Source: Hyphomicrobiales bacterium
GTDB lineage: Bacteria > Pseudomonadota > Alphaproteobacteria > Rhizobiales > Rhizobiaceae
Reading direction: 5' to 3'
DNA length: 64,000 bases
Assembly: GCA_900465665.1 (NCBI GenBank)
Contig: UBJO01000077.1
Location: 36,009 to 100,008 of the forward strand
In this document: in pieces, positions 46,245 through 52,819 of the stretch
Position numbering within the stretch: position 1 is the stretch's first letter
Layout of the letters: each line of letters opens with the position of its first letter
Made by a program: the position numbers and the translations under genes
Notes under the pieces: generated by a model
Seen by the model: the letters and a program-made list of their open reading frames with translations, nothing else
What the model was told of the DNA's origin: nothing
The model's database searches: none

Positions 46245-48407
46245 ATGTCCGCCGCCAACCAAACGCCTGTCGAAACCCTGAGCGAAGATCAGGCCGCCGC
46301 AGAGCTTGCCTTTCTGGCGGCCGAGATCGCCAGCAATGACGAGCTCTATCATGGCAAGGACCAGCCGGCGATTTCGGATGCCGAATACGATGCGCTTAAG
46401 CGGCGCAACGATGCGATCGAACAGCGCTTTCCCGAACTCATCCGCGACGACAGCCCGTCGCGCCGTGTCGGAGCAGCCCCGCTTCCCACCTTCGCGCAGA
46501 TCACCCATTCGCGGCCGATGCTGTCGCTCGACAACACGTTTTCCGACGAGGACGTGCAGGACTTCATCGGCTCGGTCTATCGCTTCCTCGGGCAGCTCCC
46601 CGACGGCTCCATCGCGTTCACCGCCGAGCCGAAGATCGACGGCCTGTCGATGTCGATCCGCTACGAGAACCGCAAGCTGGTGAGTGCCGCGACCCGCGGC
46701 GACGGCACCACGGGCGAGAACGTCACGGCGAACGTGAAGACCATCAAGCAGATCCCGAACACGCTGCCTGCGGACGCGCCCGATATCGTCGAGGTGCGCG
46801 GCGAGGTCTATATGGCCAAGAGCGATTTCCTTGCGCTCAACGCGCAGATGGAGGCCGAGGGCAAGCAGACCTATGTCAACCCACGCAACACGGCGGCGGG
46901 GTCGCTGCGCCAGCTCGACGCCAAGGTGACGGAGAGCCGTAAGCTGCGCTTCTTCGCCTATGCCTGGGGCGAGATCTCCGAGATGCCATCGGATACGCAG
47001 ATGGGCATGGTCGAGACCTTCGGAAAATGGGGTTTTCCCATCAATCCGCTGATGAAGCGGCTTTCCTCGGTCGAGGACATTCTTGGGCATTACCGCGAGA
47101 TCGGCCTTCAGCGTCCCGATCTCGACTACGATATCGACGGCGTGGTCTACAAGGTCGATCGTCTCGACCTGCAGCAGCGCCTCGGCTTTCGCTCGCGCAG
47201 TCCGCGCTGGGCCACCGCCCACAAATTCCCGGCCGAGCAGGCGTTCACGACCGTTGAAAACATCGACATCCAGGTCGGCCGCACCGGCGCGCTGACGCCG
47301 GTGGCGCGGCTGACGCCTGTCACCGTCGGCGGCGTCGTCGTCACCAATGCGACGCTGCACAACGAGGATTACATCAAGGGCATCGGCAATTCCGGCGAGC
47401 GCATCCGCGAGGACGATCACGATATCCGCATCGGCGATACCGTCATCGTGCAGCGGGCGGGTGACGTCATTCCGCAGGTGCTCGACGTGGTGATGGAGAA
47501 GCGGCCGGCGGGGGCGGAGGCTTATGTGTTTCCGAAGACGTGTCCGGTCTGTGGGTCGCATGCGGTGCGCGAGCGCAACGAGAAGACCGGCAAGCTCGAT
47601 TCCGTCACCCGCTGCACCGGCGGCTTCGTCTGCCGCGCGCAGGCGACCGAGCACCTTAAGCATTTCGTCTCGCGCAACGCCTTCGACATCGAGGGCTTTG
47701 GGACCAAGCAGGTCGATTTCTTCTTCGAGAGCGAGGACGAGGCGCTGAAGATCCGCACGGCGCCCGATATCTTCACGCTGAAGAAGCGGCAGGAGGCCTC
47801 GACGCTCACCAAGCTCGAGAATATCGACGGCTTCGGCAAGGTGAGCGTCAAGAAGCTGTTCGACGCCATCGACGAGCGCCGCTCGATCGCGCTCAACCGC
47901 TTCATCTACGCGCTCGGCATCCGCCATGTCGGCGAGACCACCGCCAAGCTGCTCGCCCGTCATTACGGCACCTACGAGGCTTTCGAGACCGCGATGAAAG
48001 AAGCGTCGTCACTTAGCGGTGACGCGTGGCAGGACCTGAACAATGTCGAGGGTATCGGCGAGATCGTCGCCCGCGCCATCGTCGAGTTCTACAAGGAGCC
48101 GCGCAATCTCGACGTCGTCGGCCGCCTGCTGGACGAGGTGACGCCCGAGGCCGCCGAGCAGATCGCCGCTTCCGACAGCCCCGTCGCCGGCAAGACCGTC
48201 GTCTTCACCGGCAGCCTGGAAAAATTCACCCGCGACGAGGCCAAGGCGCGCGCCGAAAGCCTCGGCGCCAAGGTCGCCGGCTCGGTCTCGAAGAAAACCG
48301 ACTTCCTGGTGGCCGGCCCCGGCGCCGGATCGAAGCTCGACAAGGCAAAAGAACTCGGCGTCCAGACGATGGACGAGGATGAGTGGCTGGCGTTGATTGG
48401 TGGGTAA
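46245..48407 (+). CDS. ligA: NAD-dependent DNA ligase LigA
   Basis: The 720-residue ligase seals nicks with NAD. The order is Ia domain, adenylation domain with EPKIDGLSMSI (Lys is adenylated), OB fold, zinc finger with CPVCGSHAV and CTGGFVC, helix-hairpin-helix repeats (FGTKQVDF, NIDGFGKVSV, GIRHVGETTAKLLA) and a C-terminal BRCT domain (VVFTGSLEKFTRDEAK). Length is slightly above E. coli (671). The start is preceded by AAAGGGAGTCTGCC. Confidence 0.97.
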   Translation: MSAANQTPVETLSEDQAAAELAFLAAEIASNDELYHGKDQPAISDAEYDALKRRNDAIEQRFPELIRDDSPSRRVGAAPLPTFAQITHSRPMLSLDNTFSDEDVQDFIGSVYRFLGQLPDGSIAFTAEPKIDGLSMSIRYENRKLVSAATRGDGTTGENVTANVKTIKQIPNTLPADAPDIVEVRGEVYMAKSDFLALNAQMEAEGKQTYVNPRNTAAGSLRQLDAKVTESRKLRFFAYAWGEISEMPSDTQMGMVETFGKWGFPINPLMKRLSSVEDILGHYREIGLQRPDLDYDIDGVVYKVDRLDLQQRLGFRSRSPRWATAHKFPAEQAFTTVENIDIQVGRTGALTPVARLTPVTVGGVVVTNATLHNEDYIKGIGNSGERIREDDHDIRIGDTVIVQRAGDVIPQVLDVVMEKRPAGAEAYVFPKTCPVCGSHAVRERNEKTGKLDSVTRCTGGFVCRAQATEHLKHFVSRNAFDIEGFGTKQVDFFFESEDEALKIRTAPDIFTLKKRQEASTLTKLENIDGFGKVSVKKLFDAIDERRSIALNRFIYALGIRHVGETTAKLLARHYGTYEAFETAMKEASSLSGDAWQDLNNVEGIGEIVARAIVEFYKEPRNLDVVGRLLDEVTPEAAEQIAASDSPVAGKTVVFTGSLEKFTRDEAKARAESLGAKVAGSVSKKTDFLVAGPGAGSKLDKAKELGVQTMDEDEWLALIGG

Positions 48408-48459
48408 GGTTTCAGGTGTCTGGTAGACGGTGATCGGTTGATTGCCGACCACCGAGCAC

Positions 48460-48993
48460 TCATCGCAACCGACCCATGGCATAAGCGTCGACATACTCGC
48501 CGGCGCGATACCCGAAGGATTTCAGCAGCCCTTCCTGCTCGAACCCGAATTTTCGGTAGAGCGCGATGGCGGGTTCGTTGTCGGTGTAGACGGTGAGCTC
48601 AAGGCGTTTGATGTCGAGCCAGTCATCCGCCGCATCGACCATCGCCGCCAGTAGCCTTCTGCCGAAACCGCGGCCGACGAAATCATCATGCACGCCCATG
48701 CCGATGCTTGCGACGTGCTGTCGGCGTCCCGAAAAACGGTTGAGCCCCCCATTGGCGACGATCTTGTCGTCGAGCGTCACGACGAGGTTCAGCGCGCCGG
48801 GCGAGGGGTTCTCCGCGTGCTTGCGGACCTCGGTCACCGATGGATAGGGCAGACGCAGCGTGCCGGCGCGAAAACCGGGAAGGTTCGTCAACTCGGCGAT
48901 TGCTTCGGCATCCGATGAAAGCAGGGCGCGCACGCGGATGTCTCCAGCCGGTGATGCTTTACTAGACTGCGGATTTTCAGGATCTCTGGGCAT
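48460..48993 (-). CDS. AaaT/YhhY-like amino-acid N-acetyltransferase (GNAT family)
   Basis: The 177-residue GNAT protein shows motif A (FVGRGFGRRLLAAMVDAA) and the C-terminal segments ELTVYTDNEPAIALYRKFGF and GEYVDAYAMGRLR. These match E. coli YhhY/AaaT, an L-amino-acid alpha-N-acetyltransferase active on phenylalanine and methionine derivatives, better than RimI proteins. The N-terminal 20 residues are polar and may be unstructured. Its ribosome binding site (AAAGGAGAG) lies inside a perfect 8-bp hairpin, preceded by a terminator-like hairpin and a 25-codon peptide, so expression is probably controlled by attenuation. Confidence 0.85.
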   Translation of the reverse strand: MPRDPENPQSSKASPAGDIRVRALLSSDAEAIAELTNLPGFRAGTLRLPYPSVTEVRKHAENPSPGALNLVVTLDDKIVANGGLNRFSGRRQHVASIGMGVHDDFVGRGFGRRLLAAMVDAADDWLDIKRLELTVYTDNEPAIALYRKFGFEQEGLLKSFGYRAGEYVDAYAMGRLR

Positions 48994-48996
48994 TCT

Positions 48997-49025
48997 GGCT
49001 CTCCTTTGTTGATACGAGGAGAGCC
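48997..49025 (-). promoter_or_regulatory. Hairpin that covers the ribosome binding site of the acetyltransferase
   Basis: GGCTCTCC and GGAGAGCC are a perfect 8-bp inverted repeat with a 13-nt loop. On the minus strand the 3' arm is GGAGAGCC, which contains the Shine-Dalgarno of the gene, and the start codon follows 3 nt after the stem. Confidence 0.65.
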
Positions 49026-49030
49026 GGTTC

Positions 49031-49058
49031 CCAAAACCCTGCTCGCCTCGGCAGGGTT
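49031..49058 (-). terminator. Attenuator-like terminator hairpin in the acetyltransferase leader
   Basis: Minus strand AACCCTGC (49058-49051) pairs with GCAGGGTT (49042-49035) around an 8-nt loop; TTTTGG follows. It starts 21 nt after the stop of the leader peptide. The 5' arm can alternatively pair through ACCCT with AGGGT inside the peptide coding region (49104-49108). Confidence 0.6.
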
Positions 49059-49079
49059 CTCGGGATGATCGCTATGCGT

Positions 49080-49157
49080 TCAACACAGCACAGCACCCGC
49101 GCACCCTTGGTGGGGCGTGGTGATATGAAGGGTCATCATGGTTGCGTTGGCGATCAT
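49080..49157 (-). CDS. Putative 25-residue leader peptide of the acetyltransferase gene
   Basis: A 26-codon frame starts with ATG at 49157; the peptide begins MIANATMMTLHITT and ends GCAGAVLC. It is enriched in Thr (four) and Met (three) and has two Cys. There is no ribosome binding site, but a TTGACA -35 element lies at 49192-49187 and spacing to the ATG (29 nt) would put the transcript start at or near the ATG, as in the leaderless trpL leader of Sinorhizobium. Inside it, ACCCTT (49133-49128) can pair with AAGGGT (49108-49103). Confidence 0.5.
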   Translation of the reverse strand: MIANATMMTLHITTPHQGCAGAVLC

Positions 49158-49248
49158 GGTGCGAGGTTGCGATATGTCGCCATTTTTGTCAACCCATCCG
49201 GGTATTTGACTCGTCGGGTCTCGCGAAGAGGCTGGTGGGTTTGGAATA

Positions 49249-49277
49249 TTGACCTGTTCCCGTATTGGGAATATCGT
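49249..49277 (+). promoter_or_regulatory. Promoter and operator of higBA
   Basis: TTGACC (49249-49254) and TATCGT (49272-49277) are spaced by 17 nt, the optimal sigma-70 distance. The inverted repeat TTCCC-GTATT-GGGAA (49257-49271) fills the spacer exactly, a classic position for a repressor site, most likely that of the HigA antitoxin. The expected transcription start coincides with the GTG of higB. Confidence 0.6.
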
Positions 49278-49283
49278 CTTCAT

Positions 49284-49583
49284 GTGCAGGTGATCACCAA
49301 ATCCACGCTTCGTACATTTTGGGAGCGCCACCCGCAGGCGAGGATACCGCTGGGCGTGTGGCACGCGACCGTCATCAAGGCGCAGTGGTCGGGGCCGGCC
49401 GATATCAAGAGGATGTTCGGAGCCAATGTCGACTTCGTCGGCGACAACAGGGTGATCTTCGATATCGGTGGCAACAAGTATCGGCTGATTGTCCATGTTG
49501 CCTATGGCTACAAGCGGGTGCTGGTGAAATTCGTCGGCACGCACGCCGAGTACGACAGGATCGATCCGGAGACGATACGATGA
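49284..49583 (+). CDS. higB: HigB-type mRNA interferase toxin
   Basis: The 99-residue toxin matches the HigB family: ITKSTLRTFWERHPQAR at the N-terminus, DFVGDNRVIFDIGGNKYRLIVHVAYGYKRVLVKF (in parts NRVIFDIGGNKYRLIV and VLVKFVGTHAEYDRI) at the C-terminus, with the His-Ala-Glu-Tyr segment near the active site. HigB cleaves ribosome-bound mRNA. The GTG start matches the family N-terminus; there is no ribosome binding site, in agreement with a leaderless transcript. The stop overlaps the higA start by 4 nt. Confidence 0.92.
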   Translation: MQVITKSTLRTFWERHPQARIPLGVWHATVIKAQWSGPADIKRMFGANVDFVGDNRVIFDIGGNKYRLIVHVAYGYKRVLVKFVGTHAEYDRIDPETIR

Positions 49584-49960
49584 ACGCTATCAGACCCATC
49601 AAAAACGAGGCGGACCTTGCCTGGGCAACGGCCGAGATCGAACCTTATTTCGACAATCCGCCCCCTGCCGGAACACCGGAAGCGGATCGTTTCGACATTC
49701 TGGCTGATCTCATCGAAGCCTATGAAAACCGGAATTTTCCGGTGCTGGATCTTCCGCCGATCGACTTTCTCCAGGCGTTCATGGAGATGACGGGACGGGA
49801 TCAGGCGGATCTCGCGCAGATTCTCGGCTCTCGCTCCCGGGCGTCGGAAATCCTCAATCGCAAGCGTGCGCTGACCGTCGAGATGATCTTCAAGCTCAAC
49901 CAGGCTTGGGGCGTGCCGTCGGAAAACCTTGCGCGCCCTTATGCTCTCGCCGTCGCCTGA
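49580..49960 (+). CDS. higA: HigA antitoxin with helix-turn-helix domain
   Basis: The 126-residue antitoxin has an N-terminal HigB-contact region and a C-terminal XRE-type helix-turn-helix: MTGRDQADLAQILGSRSRASEILNRKRALT is in the region near residues 73-103. Here the toxin comes first, as in other HigBA modules. HigA neutralises HigB and represses the operon, probably through the repeat at 49257-49271. The start overlaps the higB stop (ATGA). Confidence 0.92.
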   Translation: MNAIRPIKNEADLAWATAEIEPYFDNPPPAGTPEADRFDILADLIEAYENRNFPVLDLPPIDFLQAFMEMTGRDQADLAQILGSRSRASEILNRKRALTVEMIFKLNQAWGVPSENLARPYALAVA

Positions 49961-50051
49961 CCGGGACGCTGTGGGCGAATAGCCACCGTCATTTGCCTCG
50001 CCGGCCGGCTGCCGGTATGTCTGGGAGATACCAGAGAATCGGACCCACCCC

Positions 50052-50642
50052 TTGAAAACCATCGCCATCGATTTCGAAACCGCCAACGAGCAGCGCGGCA
50101 GTGCCTGTTCGGTCGGGCTTGCCTGGATCGAGGATGGGGTGGTGACCAGGGTGGAGGAGCGGTTGATACGGCCGCGGGAGATGCGGTTTTCGGGCATGAA
50201 CATCGCCATCCACGGCATCCGGCCTGAACATGTCGAGGATGCGCCGGAGTTTCCCGAAGTGATGGACGAGTTCATCGATGACTTCAGGGGGGCGACGATG
50301 ATCGCGCATAATGCCTCCTTCGATTTCAGCGTCTGGCGCGCCTGTCTCGATGGTTACCGGCAGGCCTATCCCGAGCTCACCTATCTCTGCAGCCTGAAGA
50401 TGTCGCAGCGGATCTGGCCGCATTTTTTGTCGCATCGGCTGAATATTCTGGCCGAGCATCTCGGGCTGCGTTTCGTCCACCACAATGCCGCCGAGGATGC
50501 CGCCGTCTGCGCGCAGGCGGCGATTGCCATGGCGCGGCATGTGGGGGCTGCTGCGGTGCATGCGATCCCGGAGTTTATCGGCATGAAGCCCGGGCGGCTG
50601 ACGTCTCGTGGCTATGAGCCCTGCACCTGCCGCAAGGGCTAG
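50052..50642 (+). CDS. DEDDh-family 3'-5' exonuclease
   Basis: The 196-residue protein has the three exonuclease motifs: IDFETAN (D-x-E), HNASFDFSVW (Asp) and HHNAAEDA (His with Asp five residues later), which places it in the DEDDh group beside DnaQ. It lacks a polymerase and may edit or degrade RNA or DNA ends. A Cys-rich C-terminus (EPCTCRKG) is unusual. The start is a TTG and has no obvious ribosome binding site; a later in-frame start would remove motif I, so I keep it. It stands alone between higA and creA. Confidence 0.85.
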   Translation: MKTIAIDFETANEQRGSACSVGLAWIEDGVVTRVEERLIRPREMRFSGMNIAIHGIRPEHVEDAPEFPEVMDEFIDDFRGATMIAHNASFDFSVWRACLDGYRQAYPELTYLCSLKMSQRIWPHFLSHRLNILAEHLGLRFVHHNAAEDAAVCAQAAIAMARHVGAAAVHAIPEFIGMKPGRLTSRGYEPCTCRKG

Positions 50643-50789
50643 CGGTCTTGGCGTCCTGCTGGCGGTGAAGCCGGCGGGGCGCGTCTCGTTTCGGGGGCTC
50701 AATTCATGGGCATGGGGTTTCTTGCCATGCGGCAGGCTCCGCCTATCTTAGCTTGCGCAACATTGAAGCGCCGCTGAGGGAATAACGCC

Positions 50790-51284
50790 ATGTCCAGACT
50801 TCGCAATCTCGTCCTCTCCGCAGCCGTTCTGGCTGGTATGTCCGCAGGTGCCGCGTACGCCGATGTCGTCGGCAAGGTGGGGGTCGACTGGATCGGTAAT
50901 GATATCCTCGTCGATGCGGTGGCCGATCCTGAGGTGAAGGGCGTCACCTGCCATGTCAGCTATTTCGACCGCAGCGTCATCGATCGCGTCAAGAACGGCA
51001 ACTGGTTCGAGGATCCTTCGAACAGCGCCATTTCCTGCCACCAGACCGGGCCGATCGAGATCGGTGACATCGACCTGTCGAAGGGCGGGGACGAGGTGTT
51101 CAAGTCGGGCATCTCGCTGGTCTGGAAGAAGCTCGTCGTCACCCGCATCTACGACAAGCAGAACGACACGCTGATCTATCTGGCGCATTCGCGCGAGCTT
51201 ACCAACGGATCGGCGAAGATGGCGATCTCCACCGTGTCGCTCTACGGGCAGACGGTGACTTGGAAGAACGGCAAGCCGCGATAG
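50790..51284 (+). CDS. creA: CreA family protein
   Basis: The 164-residue secreted protein has a signal peptide (about 24 residues, ending AAYA) and the CreA domain: VGKVGVDWIGNDILVDAVADPEVKGVTCHVS in parts (WIGNDILVDA, DPEVKGVTCH) and DLSKGGDEVFKSGISLVWKKL in parts, with two Cys that may form a disulfide (GVTCHV and ISCHQ). Its molecular function is unknown in all species. The ATG has a weak site (GAGGGAATAACGCC). Confidence 0.9.
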   Translation: MSRLRNLVLSAAVLAGMSAGAAYADVVGKVGVDWIGNDILVDAVADPEVKGVTCHVSYFDRSVIDRVKNGNWFEDPSNSAISCHQTGPIEIGDIDLSKGGDEVFKSGISLVWKKLVVTRIYDKQNDTLIYLAHSRELTNGSAKMAISTVSLYGQTVTWKNGKPR

Positions 51285-51388
51285 GCGCGCAACTTTCGGT
51301 GAAGCCTGCTCTTGTCGTCTCGTGCGATATGGCAATCGTCATGCGGCGCGGATAAGGTCCGCGCCGGAGATCACATGGAAGAGGACCG

Positions 51389-52261
51389 ATGATGGCTTGT
51401 AACTACAGGATAGCGAACGAGTTTCTGAGCGTCGACGTGTCGTCGCTGGGTGCCGAGATGCAGGCGCTCGATACCAGCGATGGGCGTTCGCTGCTATGGA
51501 ACGGCGATGCGGCCTTCTGGAGCGGGCGGTCGCCGATTCTCTTCCCGATCGTCGGCAAGGCGCCTGACGATGCGGTCGAGATCGAGGGCAAGAGCTATCC
51601 GATGAACCAGCACGGCTTTGCCCGCCGCGCCGAGTTCGCGCTTGCCGCGTCCAGCGATACGATGTGCCGCTACGAACTTGCGGCGTCGGAGGCCACCAAG
51701 GCGGTCTATCCGTTCGATTTCGTGCTTGCGGTAGAGCACAGCCTCGAAGGACGCACGCTGACGGTGGCGGCCGAGGTGAGCAATCGCGACCAGCGGCCGA
51801 TGCCGTTCGGGCTCGGCTTTCACTCCGCCTTCGTCTGGCCGCTGCCGGGTGCCCAAGGGAGCGATCATGTGATCACGCTCGACAATGCGGCCGAGCCGGC
51901 GCTCATCCGCCTGTCCGGCGGGCTTCTGTCGTTCGCCAAGCATCCGTCGCCGTTCAGGCAAGGGCGGCTGGTGCTCGATCACAGGATGTTCGATGAGGAC
52001 GCGATGGTCTTTCCCGAGGGAGCCGGCGAGGGGTTGCGGTATAGCGCCGAGGGCGGACCGACGCTGCATTTCAGCTTCGAGAACCTGCCCAATCTGGCGC
52101 TCTGGCAGAAGCCCGGCGCACCCTTCATCTGCATCGAGCCCTGGCATGGCATGGCGGCCGAGAATGGCGGCTCCAAGGCGCTTGCCGAGCGGCCCTACAG
52201 CCAGACGCTTGACGCGGGCAAGACCGCGCGCTTTGCCTTCTCGGTCGAGATCTCGGGCTAG
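51389..52261 (+). CDS. Aldose 1-epimerase family protein (LacX-like)
   Basis: The 290-residue protein has the galactose-mutarotase beta-sandwich: residues near NQHGFARRAEFAL (conserved His-Gly), GLGFHSAFVWPL (second His) and FICIEPWHG (catalytic Glu) fit the aldose 1-epimerase / LacX family. These enzymes interconvert alpha and beta anomers, in this case perhaps of hexose-6-phosphates; the exact sugar is unknown. A good ribosome binding site (GGAAGAGGACCG) precedes the doublet ATGATG. Confidence 0.88.
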   Translation: MMACNYRIANEFLSVDVSSLGAEMQALDTSDGRSLLWNGDAAFWSGRSPILFPIVGKAPDDAVEIEGKSYPMNQHGFARRAEFALAASSDTMCRYELAASEATKAVYPFDFVLAVEHSLEGRTLTVAAEVSNRDQRPMPFGLGFHSAFVWPLPGAQGSDHVITLDNAAEPALIRLSGGLLSFAKHPSPFRQGRLVLDHRMFDEDAMVFPEGAGEGLRYSAEGGPTLHFSFENLPNLALWQKPGAPFICIEPWHGMAAENGGSKALAERPYSQTLDAGKTARFAFSVEISG

Positions 52262-52287
52262 GCCTAGGCGAGTTGTCGATTGAAACG

Positions 52288-52324
52288 AAAACAGCCCGCG
52301 ACGGATGCCGTCGCGGGCTGTTTT
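52288..52324. terminator. Bidirectional terminator between the aldose epimerase gene and cheW
   Basis: AAAACAGCCCGCGACGG and CCGTCGCGGGCTGTTTT form a perfect 17-bp stem with a 3-nt loop, with A/T runs on both flanks. It can stop both convergent genes. Confidence 0.95.
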
Positions 52325-52346
52325 GCATTGAAGCGTTCAATCCGGC

Positions 52347-52817
52347 TTACGCGGCTTCGCGGGCCAGTTCGTCGGCGATGACGGTGTCGAGGTTGAGGAA
52401 GCAGACCATGGTCTTTTCCAGGGCCACGATGCCACGGCAGAAGGCGCGCTGTTCTTCCGGAATGATTTCCGGTGCCGGCTGCAGGTCTTCGCTCTTGATG
52501 GTCATCATGTCGGAGACCTGCTCGACCAGCAGACCGACCAGCTTGCCTGCGATATCGGTGACGATGATCGCCGAGCGCTCGGAAGGCTCGGTCATCTTCA
52601 TGCCGAGGCGGCAGGCCATGTCGATGACGGGGATGACAGCGCCGCGCAGGTTGATCAGGCCGAGAACGTAGGGCGGGGTGTGCGGCATCGGGGTGACCGG
52701 CGCCCAGCCGCGGATTTCGCGGATCGCCATGATGTCGATGCAGAATTCCTGCTCGCCGAGATGGAAGGACACGATCTCCAAATGAGAACCGGTCTGGTTG
52801 ATGACAGTGCTATTCAT
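52347..52817 (-). CDS. cheW: Chemotaxis coupling protein CheW
   Basis: The 156-residue SH3-like protein links receptors to the CheA kinase. EIVSFHLGEQEFCIDIMAIREI is the domain start, YVLGLINLRGAVIPVIDMACRLG the central segment with the NLRG loop. It follows the receptor gene directly (2 nt), and the two are probably one operon. The bidirectional terminator lies after it. Confidence 0.93.
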   Translation of the reverse strand: MNSTVINQTGSHLEIVSFHLGEQEFCIDIMAIREIRGWAPVTPMPHTPPYVLGLINLRGAVIPVIDMACRLGMKMTEPSERSAIIVTDIAGKLVGLLVEQVSDMMTIKSEDLQPAPEIIPEEQRAFCRGIVALEKTMVCFLNLDTVIADELAREAA

Positions 52818-52819
52818 GA

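Noticed and set aside
45891..47963. Minus-strand frame of 690 codons opposite ligA and the end of recN
   Set aside because: Same kind of GC shadow; it spans two real genes.
48997..49058. The two hairpins upstream of the acetyltransferase as a rhizobial intergenic palindromic repeat
   Set aside because: Their placement over the ribosome binding site and after a short peptide fits regulation better, and no second copy was noticed in the window. A genome search would decide.
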